DNA from: a virus
Strand: one strand, 5' to 3'
IMG/VR virus record: IMGVR_UViG_3300033153_009979
Coordinates: 1 to 21,218 of that record
DNA: 21,218 bases
In this document: in pieces, positions 11,787 to 18,645 of the stretch
Layout of the letters: each line of letters begins with the position of its first letter
Position numbering within the stretch: position 1 is the stretch's first letter
The notes under the pieces: generated by a model
Told to the model about the DNA's origin: nothing
Seen by the model: the letters and a program-made list of their open reading frames with translations, nothing else
Databases searched by the model: none
Translations under genes and position numbers: made by a program

Positions 11787-11972
11787 ATGAAAAGATTTAA
11801 AATAAAAGACAAAATAGACGGAAATACGGCAATGATTATTGCTGAAAATAAAAAAGAAATGCTTAAATTTATAAAAACGGAAACTAATATTGGTGTTAAA
11901 ATTATTGAAACTATAAAAGTACAAGATGATGAAATAAAAAGGATTATATACAATGATATAGTACCATTTTAA
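11787..11972 (+). CDS. Small protein ending in an SSB-tail-like DIVPF
   Basis: 61 residues, basic N-terminal two thirds (MKRFKIKDKIDGNTAMIIAE) and an end YNDIVPF. The last five residues resemble the SSB C-terminal docking peptide (acidic then x-Pro-Phe) and the DDLPF tail of the SSB-like protein at 3734. Located directly after the helicase loader. It may be a partner-binding mimic, but the preceding residues are not strongly acidic and this is only a resemblance. Confidence 0.5.
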   Translation: MKRFKIKDKIDGNTAMIIAENKKEMLKFIKTETNIGVKIIETIKVQDDEIKRIIYNDIVPF

Positions 11973-12008
11973 TATAAAAAGAAGAAAATAAACTAAAAAA
12001 ATAAAATT

Positions 12009-12800
12009 ATGGAAAAAGTAATTTATTTAAGAGATAAAAATTATCAATGGAAAAAATTTGAATATGATAATATAAAAGAATTATCAGAAGATTTCAAAAA
12101 TAGAAATATTGTTTTCGGAAAAAATTTTAAAATAGGATATAATTTTAAAGTCGGATATAATTTTAAAGCCGAAAATAATTTTAAAGCCGGAGATAATTTT
12201 GAAGCCGGAGATAATTTTGAAGCCGGAAATTATTTTAAAGCCGGAAATAATTTTAAAGCCGGATATAATTTTAAAGCCGGAAATAATTTTGAAGCCGGAA
12301 ATAATTTTAAAGCCGGATATAATTTTAAAGCCGGAGATAATTTTGAAGCCGGAAATAATTTTAAAGCCGGATATAATTTTAAAGCCGGAGATAATTTTGA
12401 AGCCGGAGATTATTTTGAAGCCGGAAATAATTTTAAAGCCGGAGATAATTTTGAAGCCGGAAATTATTTTGAAGCCGGAAATAATTTTAAAGCTGGAAAT
12501 AATTTTAAAGCCGGAGATAATTTTAAAGCCGGAGATAATTTTGAAGCCGGAGATAATTTCAAAATTATCTATCACATAATTATTCCAAATAATTACAAAT
12601 ACAGATCAAGATGTTATTTTAATTTAACTAACAAAAAATGGTATATTCAATTTGGATGCTATTTAAGGACATACGAAGAATGGGTTGAGGATTTTTGGAA
12701 TAATGACAAAGAATTTCCAAATAATAATTCTCAAACATCAAACAAAAGATTAGAACTTTTTAATTTGTATAAAATTATAATAAAAACATTAGAAATTTAA
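12009..12800 (+). CDS. Hexapeptide-repeat protein (24 repeats, predicted beta-helix)
   Basis: 263 residues. Residues 1-39 are a capping segment (LRDKNYQWKKFEYDN). Residues 40-183 hold 24 six-residue units of the form F-(K/E)-A-G-(D/N/Y)-(N/Y). About 184-263 is an aromatic C-terminal domain (CYFNLTNKKWYIQFGCY). The period of six, with a bulky hydrophobic residue every sixth position and Gly in each turn, fits a left-handed parallel beta-helix, as in hexapeptide-repeat proteins; 24 units would make about eight coils of three faces. Role unknown: adhesion, DNA mimicry or scaffold are possibilities. Lys/Glu alternation gives a mixed surface charge. Confidence 0.75.
   Translation: MEKVIYLRDKNYQWKKFEYDNIKELSEDFKNRNIVFGKNFKIGYNFKVGYNFKAENNFKAGDNFEAGDNFEAGNYFKAGNNFKAGYNFKAGNNFEAGNNFKAGYNFKAGDNFEAGNNFKAGYNFKAGDNFEAGDYFEAGNNFKAGDNFEAGNYFEAGNNFKAGNNFKAGDNFKAGDNFEAGDNFKIIYHIIIPNNYKYRSRCYFNLTNKKWYIQFGCYLRTYEEWVEDFWNNDKEFPNNNSQTSNKRLELFNLYKIIIKTLEI
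12126..12557 (+). repeat. 24 tandem 18-bp coding repeats
   Basis: Twenty-four units built on TTTRAAGCCGGARATAAT, varying mainly at the Lys/Glu codon (AAA/GAA) and at the fifth and sixth codons. Because the period is a multiple of three, other frames on both strands are also open; those are shadows. Near-identical units make copy-number change by slippage or recombination likely, always in frame. Confidence 0.9.
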
Positions 12801-12804
12801 AATT

Positions 12805-13044
12805 ATGAAAAAGATCAAACCATTCAGCAACGGAACAGAATTTGAATTATGAAAATGCCATAATTGTTACGGTTGCAGCAAATATGAAAGCGAATCACAG
12901 GAAAGATCAAAAGCAGGCTGTGTATTAGCTTATGATTTAGATTTGGCAAGTGTGTCTGACAGTGAAATATCTATCCGCACAGCTAATAAAATAGGTTACA
13001 ATAAGGAATTAAATAAAATATGTAAGCAAAAGATCCAATGTTAA
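12805..13044 (+). pseudogene. Cys-rich small gene interrupted by an in-frame TGA
   Basis: ATG at 12805 reads MKKIKPFSNGTEFEL, then TGA at 12850-12852, then continues open as KCHNCYGCSKYESES... for 63 codons to TAA 13042-13044. The cysteine cluster C-x2-C-x2-C immediately after the stop and the later conserved-looking Cys (SKAGCVLAYDL, NKICKQKIQC) show that the whole frame was coding; a Trp (TGG) at the stop position would be natural. Reading: recent nonsense mutation. Alternatives are TGA readthrough or a sequencing error. Other genes here use TGA as a normal stop. Confidence 0.6.
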
Positions 13045-13068
13045 TAAATGTTAAAGTTTTATCAAAAT

Positions 13069-13111
13069 AACCTAATAAGGTTGCATATTAACAAAATAAT
13101 ACCTATTTTTA
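13069..13111 (+). promoter_or_regulatory. Probable promoter with inverted repeat
   Basis: TTG (13081-13083) and TATTTTTA (13104-13111), spaced by 20 bases, approximate the Bacteroidetes promoter, with A in place of the final G. AACCT-AATA-AGGTT (13069-13082) is a perfect inverted repeat covering the -33 side, so it may be an operator. The ATG at 13116 is only four bases past the -7 element. Confidence 0.4.
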
Positions 13112-13115
13112 CCAA

Positions 13116-13469
13116 ATGAAAGCGAAAATTCAAATAATAGATTTAATTATATCGGATATTAATAAATTTTTAATACAAGAAAAAATTAATCCGGTTAATA
13201 TTACTTTAATTCAGCTAAACGGCACTCCTGTTAAGTGCGAGGGAGATATTTCTGATGAAAAAAAAATAAAAATTAATGAAAGATTAAAGAAATATAAAAA
13301 TAAATATGAGATAATAAAATTAATTATTGAATATAAATATGGTAATATAACAAAAATGCAAGATAAAATAGGAAAAAAACAAATCGGAAAAAGATATAAG
13401 AATTTTTTTAAAACTGAAGCTGAATTAATGGGACTTATTGATTCCGAAAATATAATTAAACTAAAATAA
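13116..13469 (+). CDS. Hypothetical basic helical protein
   Basis: 117 residues. An N-terminal helix (IIDLIISDINKFLIQEK), a beta-like stretch (ITLIQLNGTPVKCEG), then a long basic helical C-terminus (YGNITKMQDKIGKKQIGKRY). The C-terminal part could be DNA-binding, but no HTH is certain. Separated by four bases from the nuclease gene that follows, so probably co-transcribed. Confidence 0.55.
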   Translation: MKAKIQIIDLIISDINKFLIQEKINPVNITLIQLNGTPVKCEGDISDEKKIKINERLKKYKNKYEIIKLIIEYKYGNITKMQDKIGKKQIGKRYKNFFKTEAELMGLIDSENIIKLK

Positions 13470-13473
13470 TAAT

Positions 13474-13944
13474 ATGAAAACAATAGAAATAGAAGTTGCG
13501 TTAATGAGCGAATTGAATTTTGTAAAAAAATTAATAGTTCCGAATGTAAGTTGGGGAATGGTTTTGGGAGGTAAATGTTTACATGAGTGCGACTTGCTTA
13601 TATTAACAAGTTCTGGATATGCGACCGAAATCGAAATCAAAATAAGCAAATGGGGTTTGATAAAAGATTTTGAAAAAAAACACAATCACAATCACAACCA
13701 TATTAAAAATTTTTATTTTGCCGTTCCTGAAAAAATAAAAAATTTTGCATTACAAGAAATACCTGAAAAAGTAGGCTTGTATATTGTTGAGAAAAAAGAT
13801 AATGATTATATTGTAAAAAAAATAAAAAAATGTGTTCCAAGAAAAAATGCTATAAAATGGACAGAGGCAGAAATGTTTAAACTTGCAAAATTAGGTACAA
13901 TGCGAATTTGTGGATTAAAAGAAAAATTAATCAAAAAATTATGA
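13474..13944 (+). CDS. MmcB-like PD-(D/E)XK nuclease
   Basis: 156 residues. HECDLLILTSSGYATEIEIK (37-56) supplies D40 and the E54-x-K56 pair of a PD-(D/E)XK core, with W60 and D65 in the following helix and FYFAVPEK (80-87) as the next strand. This arrangement is that of MmcB-family repair nucleases and related phage proteins. An HNHNHNH run (70-76) is unusual and might bind metal, but may just reflect CAC/AAT codon slippage. The stop overlaps the next start (ATGA). Confidence 0.75.
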   Translation: MKTIEIEVALMSELNFVKKLIVPNVSWGMVLGGKCLHECDLLILTSSGYATEIEIKISKWGLIKDFEKKHNHNHNHIKNFYFAVPEKIKNFALQEIPEKVGLYIVEKKDNDYIVKKIKKCVPRKNAIKWTEAEMFKLAKLGTMRICGLKEKLIKKL

Positions 13945-14150
13945 AAATAATAACAAACAAAAATGAGATATTAGACATTTGGAAATACCTTAAAACAGCA
14001 GAAAACGAAGAGTTTGTATGGACTGATAAAGGAAAATTCAAACTTTGTGATAATTGTAATTGGTACGACTTTAAATGCAGATGTGATTCAGAGGAAAAGT
14101 TTGGGAGTACTAAAAAGTGGGTATGTAATTTGTGTGGATTGCTGGAGTAA
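13941..14150 (+). CDS. Small zinc-binding protein
   Basis: 69 residues from the ATG at 13941, chosen over an upstream alternative because it forms an ATGA overlap with the nuclease stop. Cys pairs KLCDNCNWYDF, KCRCDSEE and WVCNLCGLLE give six cysteines, enough for one or two zinc sites. The C-terminal half resembles a zinc ribbon. Coupled to the MmcB-like nuclease, it may be its partner; function unknown. Confidence 0.6.
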   Translation: MKIITNKNEILDIWKYLKTAENEEFVWTDKGKFKLCDNCNWYDFKCRCDSEEKFGSTKKWVCNLCGLLE

Positions 14151-14175
14151 TTTTTAAATATTTAAATAAGAAACA

Positions 14176-14241
14176 ATGAATGAAGAAGAATATAACTTAA
14201 TAAATATAAATCTGGGTGGTGATGTTGTAAATTTAGATTAA
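14176..14241 (+). CDS. Doubtful very small ORF (21 residues)
   Basis: ATG at 14176 opens MNEEEYNLININLGGDVVNL, ending in TAA just before the promoter at 14248. The start context AACAATGAA is acceptable, but the length alone gives little support. It fills an otherwise empty gap between two genes. Confidence 0.25.
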   Translation: MNEEEYNLININLGGDVVNLD

Positions 14242-14247
14242 ATAATT

Positions 14248-14278
14248 TTTGCAATTAAGCTAAAAATAAGTAACTTTG
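14248..14278 (+). promoter_or_regulatory. Bacteroidetes-type promoter of the Rha-family gene
   Basis: TTTG (14248-14251), 19-base spacer, TAACTTTG (14271-14278): a full match. The ATG of the downstream gene at 14284 is only five bases past the -7 element, so its mRNA is predicted to be leaderless or nearly so, unless translation begins at the second ATG (14329). Confidence 0.75.
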
Positions 14279-14283
14279 ATATT

Positions 14284-14652
14284 ATGGAAATAAAGAAATT
14301 TGAGAATATTGAACTTGTAAAAGAAAATATGACAAGTTTAGAACTTGCAAATTTTATAGGTAAAAGACATGCTGGCATGTTGAGAGATTTGCGAAATATG
14401 TCTGATGCGTGGGAAAAAGTAACTAAACGCAAATTTGCGTTCAGTGAATATAAAGATTCAACGGGTAGAATGCTGCCAATGTTTGAGCTTTCAAAACCTG
14501 AAATATTATTTATTGCATCAAAATATAATGATGAATTAAGAGCAAGAATAATAACAAGACTTTTTGAATTAGAAATTTATCAAAAAAGGATTATGCAAAT
14601 TCAATTAGACAAACTTTGGGACAAATCATATCAAAAAGATTTATATTACTAA
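14284..14652 (+). CDS. Rha-family phage regulatory protein
   Basis: 122 residues. MTSLELANFIGKRHAGMLRD (16-35) followed by FSEYKDSTGRMLPMFELSKP (53-72) and a helix YNDELRARIITRLFELE (81-97) is the Rha (pRha) domain pattern, in which '.S..vA..fgkrH..vlrdI' is the signature. Rha proteins interfere with phage growth or regulate it in hosts lacking certain factors. No ANT or other C-terminal domain follows. Possible alternative start at 14329 if the transcript needs a leader. Confidence 0.8.
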   Translation: MEIKKFENIELVKENMTSLELANFIGKRHAGMLRDLRNMSDAWEKVTKRKFAFSEYKDSTGRMLPMFELSKPEILFIASKYNDELRARIITRLFELEIYQKRIMQIQLDKLWDKSYQKDLYY

Positions 14653-14698
14653 AACTAAAAAAAATTATAACACAAACAATAATATTAAAAATTAAATT

Positions 14699-14848
14699 AT
14701 GAGTAATCCACTTTATAAAGCTATTATTAAAAATTCAGGAAAAGAGGTTGAAGTTTACAAATTAAATAATGGCGGTTATGCCGATTTTGCTGATTGTAGT
14801 ACAAAATATTCAAAAAAGGAATTGATTATTAAAAACGAAAAGAGTTAA
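14699..14848 (+). CDS. Hypothetical small protein (49 residues)
   Basis: ATG at 14699 in AAATTATGAG context opens MSNPLYKAIIKNSGKEVEVY...; beta-rich by eye (VEVYKLNNGGYADF) with a C-terminal KKELIIKNEKS. The stop lies one base before the next ATG (TAAAATG), fitting a tight operon. Small phage proteins with this short 'i.n.g..vevy' barrel-like pattern are common. Not recognised. Confidence 0.5.
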   Translation: MSNPLYKAIIKNSGKEVEVYKLNNGGYADFADCSTKYSKKELIIKNEKS

Positions 14849-14849
14849 A

Positions 14850-15011
14850 ATGTTAGAAGATATAAAAAAATTAAAAGGAGAGGTAAAAGAATTTAATCCG
14901 ATTATTAAAGAAAAAGAGGAAATCAGACAGCCTAAAAAAGGATGTCTTGACTTTAATAATCTTCCGAACAATTATTTATTTTCTGAAAACAAGGTAATTT
15001 TTAAAAAATAA
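14850..15011 (+). CDS. Hypothetical small protein (53 residues)
   Basis: ATG at 14850, one base after the previous stop, opens MLEDIKKLKGEVKEFNPIIK..., a charged helix followed by a proline-containing tail with GCLDFNNLPNNYLF. Not recognised. Start spacing and base usage like neighbours support coding. Confidence 0.5.
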   Translation: MLEDIKKLKGEVKEFNPIIKEKEEIRQPKKGCLDFNNLPNNYLFSENKVIFKK

Positions 15012-15097
15012 ATTAAGTAACAGAAACTATATAATAAGTAATAATAACAAGGAAAAAATAACAGCTATAAATATTGTTTATTTTAAAATTTAAAACA

Positions 15098-15223
15098 ATG
15101 ACAGATATTAAAATAAAAAACCTAACTGAAAAAGAAATTAAAATATTATTTGAACGAATAATGTTTAATATAATTTCAAAAACTATTTGTGAAAACTTGA
15201 TTAATGAGATAAAATGGAGCTAA
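15098..15223 (+). CDS. Hypothetical small helical protein (41 residues)
   Basis: ATG at 15098 opens MTDIKIKNLTEKEIKILFER..., mostly helical, ending EIKWS with TAA one base before the start of the phospholipase-D-like gene. The tight spacing supports a real, co-transcribed gene. Not recognised. The 86 bases before it (15012-15097) hold nothing I can identify. Confidence 0.45.
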   Translation: MTDIKIKNLTEKEIKILFERIMFNIISKTICENLINEIKWS

Positions 15224-15224
15224 A

Positions 15225-15893
15225 ATGAAAGGAGTTTTTAAAGAAAAAATACCGGCATTTCAAAAATACAAAGGTTTTAAGAAAGGAGAAACATCAGAAA
15301 AATATAAAAAAGATGCAAAAAAATTCTTAGATGAAAATAAAATATTTAAAACCAAACATATCAAAAAAAATACCTTTCAGTATATTTACGATATTAACAA
15401 ATTAAAACTACCCGAAAAAGGAGAACAATTAAGGTTAAGAATTCAACAGGCAATTAATTTAATAACAATAATACTTAAAATAGTAGACAAGTTTAAAACA
15501 TTAGAAAATGTATCAATTGCAACTTATACATTTAATAAAGAAACATTATTAACATTAATTCAATTAGTTGAAGCAAAAAAAGTAAAAAAACTAAATCTTT
15601 TTATTTCGGGATCATATAGCTTCAGGCACAAAGTTTATTATGAAGAACTGAAAGAAATATGCAAAAAAACAAAAAATGTTCATCTTTCTTTTGGTTGGTC
15701 GCATATGAAAATAACTATTATAAAGGCAAAAGACAACTATTTTCAATTTGAGGGCAGCATGAATTATTCGACGAATAATATGGCGGAGCAATTAGTTTTT
15801 GAAAACAATAAAACAACATATGATTTTGATTATAATTTTATAAATGAATTAATGACAGACAAAAAAAACAAAAATTTAGAAATAGTTTGTTAA
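15225..15893 (+). CDS. Phospholipase-D-like (single HKD motif) nuclease-type protein
   Basis: 222 residues. The catalytic half-site is at 160-180: SHMKITIIKAKDNYFQFEGS, with H160, K162 and, downstream, E176-G177-S178-x-N180. This is the H-x-K...G-S/T-x-N pattern of single-motif PLD nucleases such as Nuc, which work as dimers. The preceding region (95-135: NVSIATYTFNKETL, KKLNLFISGSYSF) fits the sheet of a PLD fold. The N-terminal 60 residues are basic. A phosphodiesterase acting on DNA is likely, but a lipid substrate is not excluded. The aspartate normally 4 residues after K162 is not in the usual spot (D170 is the nearest). Confidence 0.75.
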   Translation: MKGVFKEKIPAFQKYKGFKKGETSEKYKKDAKKFLDENKIFKTKHIKKNTFQYIYDINKLKLPEKGEQLRLRIQQAINLITIILKIVDKFKTLENVSIATYTFNKETLLTLIQLVEAKKVKKLNLFISGSYSFRHKVYYEELKEICKKTKNVHLSFGWSHMKITIIKAKDNYFQFEGSMNYSTNNMAEQLVFENNKTTYDFDYNFINELMTDKKNKNLEIVC

Positions 15894-15923
15894 AAACAGA
15901 TCAAAATGTTTTATTTTTAAGAT

Positions 15924-16619
15924 ATGAAAGAATTTTCCGGACGTTCAAATATTAAAATATACAATGCTGATTGCATGGATTATTTTATTGAATTTAAAGA
16001 TAACGAATTTAATTTGGCGATTGTTGATCCGCCTTACGGCTTAAGCATAAGCGGACAGAAAAAAAATAAGAAAGGAAAAAAAAGTGATAGAAAAGGACAT
16101 AAACTAAAAAAATGGGATAATAATATTCCTTCATATGAATATTTTGAACAGTTGTTTAGAATAAGTAAAAATCAAATTATTTGGGGTGGAAATTATTTTG
16201 TAAAACACTTAAACGAAGGACATAAAGGATGGATCGTTTGGGATAAAGCACAACACGGATTAACAATGAGTGATTGTGAGCTTGCATATAGTAATTTTGA
16301 TAGCGTAACGCGAATTTACACCAAAAACCGTGTTGTTTTAGCACAGGAAGGAACTATACATCCTACTCAAAAACCCGTAAAATTATACGAATGGATTTTA
16401 ACAAATTATGCTAATAAAGGAGACACAATAATTGATACGCATTTCGGCAGCGGCTCACTCGGAATCGCGTGTTGGAATTTAAAATACGATTTAACAGCAT
16501 TTGAATTAGATGCAGATTATTACAATGACAGCATAAAAAGGATTGAAAATCATACGAGACAAATACAAATAGATGATAATATTAATATTAAGGGTGCTGT
16601 TCAAAAACAAATTTTCTAA
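15924..16619 (+). CDS. Beta-class DNA methyltransferase (N6-adenine or N4-cytosine)
   Basis: 231 residues. Catalytic motif IV DPPYG (35-39) precedes the SAM-binding motif I FGSGS (174-178) with HPTQKP (146-151) before it, the order that defines the beta class of amino-methyltransferases. DPPY is usual for N6-adenine, although N4-cytosine enzymes (SPPY) are close relatives. No adjacent restriction endonuclease is seen, so it is probably a solitary modification enzyme protecting phage DNA or tuning packaging or transcription. A Lys-rich insertion (46-62) follows motif IV. Confidence 0.9.
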   Translation: MKEFSGRSNIKIYNADCMDYFIEFKDNEFNLAIVDPPYGLSISGQKKNKKGKKSDRKGHKLKKWDNNIPSYEYFEQLFRISKNQIIWGGNYFVKHLNEGHKGWIVWDKAQHGLTMSDCELAYSNFDSVTRIYTKNRVVLAQEGTIHPTQKPVKLYEWILTNYANKGDTIIDTHFGSGSLGIACWNLKYDLTAFELDADYYNDSIKRIENHTRQIQIDDNINIKGAVQKQIF

Positions 16620-16634
16620 TTGTTAAAAATATCG

Positions 16635-16642
16635 TACCTTTA
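16635..16642 (+). promoter_or_regulatory. Weak -7 element before the terminase genes
   Basis: TACCTTTA (16635-16642) is one base from TAnnTTTG. A TTG lies upstream but only 12 bases away, too close for a normal -33. It stands in the only gap between the methyltransferase and terminase genes and could start the late transcript. Weak support. Confidence 0.3.
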
Positions 16643-16654
16643 CAAAAATTCAGC

Positions 16655-17173
16655 ATGACAAAAAATAAACAAAAAATAATAGATTATGCAAAATCGTTGT
16701 ATACGCAGTATGACAGTGAGGGAAAGAAACCATATTCATTAAGAAATATAGAACTAAAAATTTCACAAAAATTTCACAAAAAGTTCACATACAGGACTGT
16801 GAAAAATTGGGCTGAAAAATATAACTGGGATAAATTAAATGAAAAAATAAAACAACAATCAATAGAAAAGGCAACTGAAGAAAAGTTTACAAAAGAAGAA
16901 CAGTTAATTGAAAAAGAAAGCGATAAACTCGCTAAAGATTATAAAAACGCTGAAACACTTGCAAATATCGGTTATAAAATAGTTATTGAGGCATACAGCG
17001 GAAGTGAGTGTGCTTTAATATCAGTCCGAGATGCTTTATCTGCAATAAAAACCGGAACAGATATCAAGTTTAGAATAATGGAGGTTCCTGAAAAGTCAGG
17101 AGATTTAAAAGGAATAATCTTATCAAAAAAACAAATCAAAAATATTAATAACGCTTTGAACGATGCAATTTGA
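16655..17173 (+). CDS. Terminase small subunit (putative)
   Basis: 172 residues. The N-terminal region (about 25-62: PYSLRNIELKISQKF, YRTVKNWAEKYNWD) is an HTH with the 'W..ky.Wd' ending typical of small terminases. The middle (about 64-105) is a charged coiled-coil likely used for ring assembly. The C-terminal part (about 105-172) is alpha-beta and would contact the large subunit. Placement immediately before the large subunit, overlapping by 11 bases, is the strongest support. It would recognise the packaging site; candidate repeats lie inside its own gene at 16762. Confidence 0.75.
   Translation: MTKNKQKIIDYAKSLYTQYDSEGKKPYSLRNIELKISQKFHKKFTYRTVKNWAEKYNWDKLNEKIKQQSIEKATEEKFTKEEQLIEKESDKLAKDYKNAETLANIGYKIVIEAYSGSECALISVRDALSAIKTGTDIKFRIMEVPEKSGDLKGIILSKKQIKNINNALNDAI
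16762..16803 (+). repeat. 11-bp-spaced TTCACA repeats in the small terminase gene, candidate pac site
   Basis: TTCACA occurs at 16762, 16773 and 16784, exactly 11 bases apart (one helical turn), and an inverted copy TGTGAA at 16798-16803. The period is not a multiple of three. In several phages (P22, SPP1) the packaging site lies in or next to the small terminase gene and is bound by that protein (established knowledge). Assignment here is inference. Confidence 0.45.
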
Positions 17174-18620
17174 TAATCTTTCGCAGGAGGAATTATCTGT
17201 AATTAAAGTAAGGTGTGATAATAGTTTATTATATTTTACACGTTTTTTTTTTAGAGTACTTCGAGGCTCAAAATTCATATTAAATTGGCACCACGAGCTA
17301 ATTTGCAAAGAACTTGAAAATGCTGCAAAATATAAATATGAATTTCTTAATATTAACATTCCGCCTCGCTTTTCAAAAACCGAATTAGTTGGAATTAATT
17401 TTATTGCATGGATTTTATCAAAAAATCCTAAAGCAAATTTTCTTTATATTACTGCGTCTGACGAACTTCGCTCCGAAACTTCTACAAGAATAAGAGATAT
17501 TATTACCCACCCTGTTTTTTTTCAATTATACGGAATAAAAATAAAAAGAGATCAGTCAGGGAAAAATCTTTGGCGTACAAATTTTGGGGGTGGGTTAAAA
17601 ACAGCTACAATATTCGGACAGATTATAGGATTTGGAGCCGGTAGAATGGTAGATAATTCAGAACTGACGGATTATATTAAATTATTTGAGGGTTCAATAA
17701 TTTTAGATGATATAAATAAGATTATTGATACCGAAATGGATAATGCCTTAAATCAAAAAGCAAATAAAACAATATTTACAACTATCCTTTCGAGAAAAAA
17801 CACACAAGAAACCCCATTTATTAATATACAACAGAGGGCCGGCATAAATGATGCAGCCGCTGTTTTAATGGAATTTTTTAAAGATGAAAAAATAAAAAAC
17901 ATCATATTACCGGTAATTTCAAAAGGGAAACCACTTTGGGAATGGAAATTGAATAAAGAAAAGATTGAAAAATTAAGAACATCTCCGTTTACTTCAAGAA
18001 TTTTTGAAACACAATATATGCAAAATCCCCAAGAAGATGAGGGCAACAAATTCAAATCTGAATGGTTTGAAATAATAAATAAAACATCTGTTCCGAATGC
18101 CGTAAAATGGCAGATGTTTATTGACGGAGCATATACAAAATCAACTGCGAATGACCCGACAGGTTTAATGATTTGCGGCAAATACAAAGAAATATTATAT
18201 ATTAAAATAAGCATTGACAAATATCTTGAAATGCCTGAATTATTGAAATTTATTGATAATTTTTCAACAGCAAACGATTTTAGAAAAGAATATTCTGTAT
18301 ATATAGAACCGAAAGCATCCGGAATAACTTTAGCCCAACTTTTAAATAAAAAAGGATACAATGCAATAAAAATTAAACACAAATACGTCAATAAAAGCAA
18401 AGAAGAAAGAGCAGATGCAGGGTTGGCGTTTTGTGAAAGTGAAAAAATAAAACTAATAAAAGGAGAATGGAACAATCATTTTTTAGAACAATTAAGAAAA
18501 TTTCCAAATGATTTGCATGATGAACATGTAGATTTAATTTCATATGCTATAATTAAGAATTTTATATTAAGTCGAAAACAAACTCAAAGAATAACAAATT
18601 TATCTCAAATAGGACTATAA
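17163..18620 (+). CDS. terL: Terminase large subunit
   Basis: 485 residues. ATPase: adenine-side region ILNWHHELICKELE (39-52), Walker-A-like IPPRFSKTE (66-74), Walker B GSIILDD (177-183), coupling TTILSRKNT. The linker is QYMQNPQEDEGNKFKSEWF, typical of large terminases. RNase-H-like nuclease: D321 (MFIDGAYTK), E382 (VYIEPKASG) and D457 (DEHVDLISYA). It cuts concatemeric DNA and pumps it into the prohead with ATP. Full length for the family. Confidence 0.95.
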   Translation: MQFDNLSQEELSVIKVRCDNSLLYFTRFFFRVLRGSKFILNWHHELICKELENAAKYKYEFLNINIPPRFSKTELVGINFIAWILSKNPKANFLYITASDELRSETSTRIRDIITHPVFFQLYGIKIKRDQSGKNLWRTNFGGGLKTATIFGQIIGFGAGRMVDNSELTDYIKLFEGSIILDDINKIIDTEMDNALNQKANKTIFTTILSRKNTQETPFINIQQRAGINDAAAVLMEFFKDEKIKNIILPVISKGKPLWEWKLNKEKIEKLRTSPFTSRIFETQYMQNPQEDEGNKFKSEWFEIINKTSVPNAVKWQMFIDGAYTKSTANDPTGLMICGKYKEILYIKISIDKYLEMPELLKFIDNFSTANDFRKEYSVYIEPKASGITLAQLLNKKGYNAIKIKHKYVNKSKEERADAGLAFCESEKIKLIKGEWNNHFLEQLRKFPNDLHDEHVDLISYAIIKNFILSRKQTQRITNLSQIGL

Positions 18621-18633
18621 TAAAAAAATATTG

Positions 18634-18641
18634 TATATTTG
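18634..18641 (+). promoter_or_regulatory. -7 element before the portal gene
   Basis: TATATTTG (18634-18641) is a perfect TAnnTTTG match, four bases before the portal ATG (18646). No TTTG -33 is visible at 18-20 bases upstream. If used, the portal mRNA would be leaderless. Confidence 0.4.
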
Positions 18642-18645
18642 CACT

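Noticed and set aside
12126-12557. Regular repeats resembling a CRISPR array
   Set aside because: The units are contiguous, 18 bp, without unique spacers, and encode a regular protein repeat.
12084-12575. Long open frame on the minus strand, and another + frame (12199-12579), through the 18-bp repeat array
   Set aside because: The 18-bp period keeps other frames open automatically. Only the frame starting at 12009 has non-repeat N- and C-terminal domains and an upstream start signal.
12850-12852. Alternative genetic code (TGA as Trp), or selenocysteine
   Set aside because: Several other genes end in TGA with start codons overlapping that stop. No selenocysteine insertion hairpin is evident after the TGA. 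A nonsense mutation explains it more simply, though readthrough is kept as a finding to test.
17753-18475. 240-codon minus-strand open frame inside the large terminase gene
   Set aside because: It lies opposite a full-length terminase with intact motifs. All other genes are on the + strand and the translation shows no recognisable domain.
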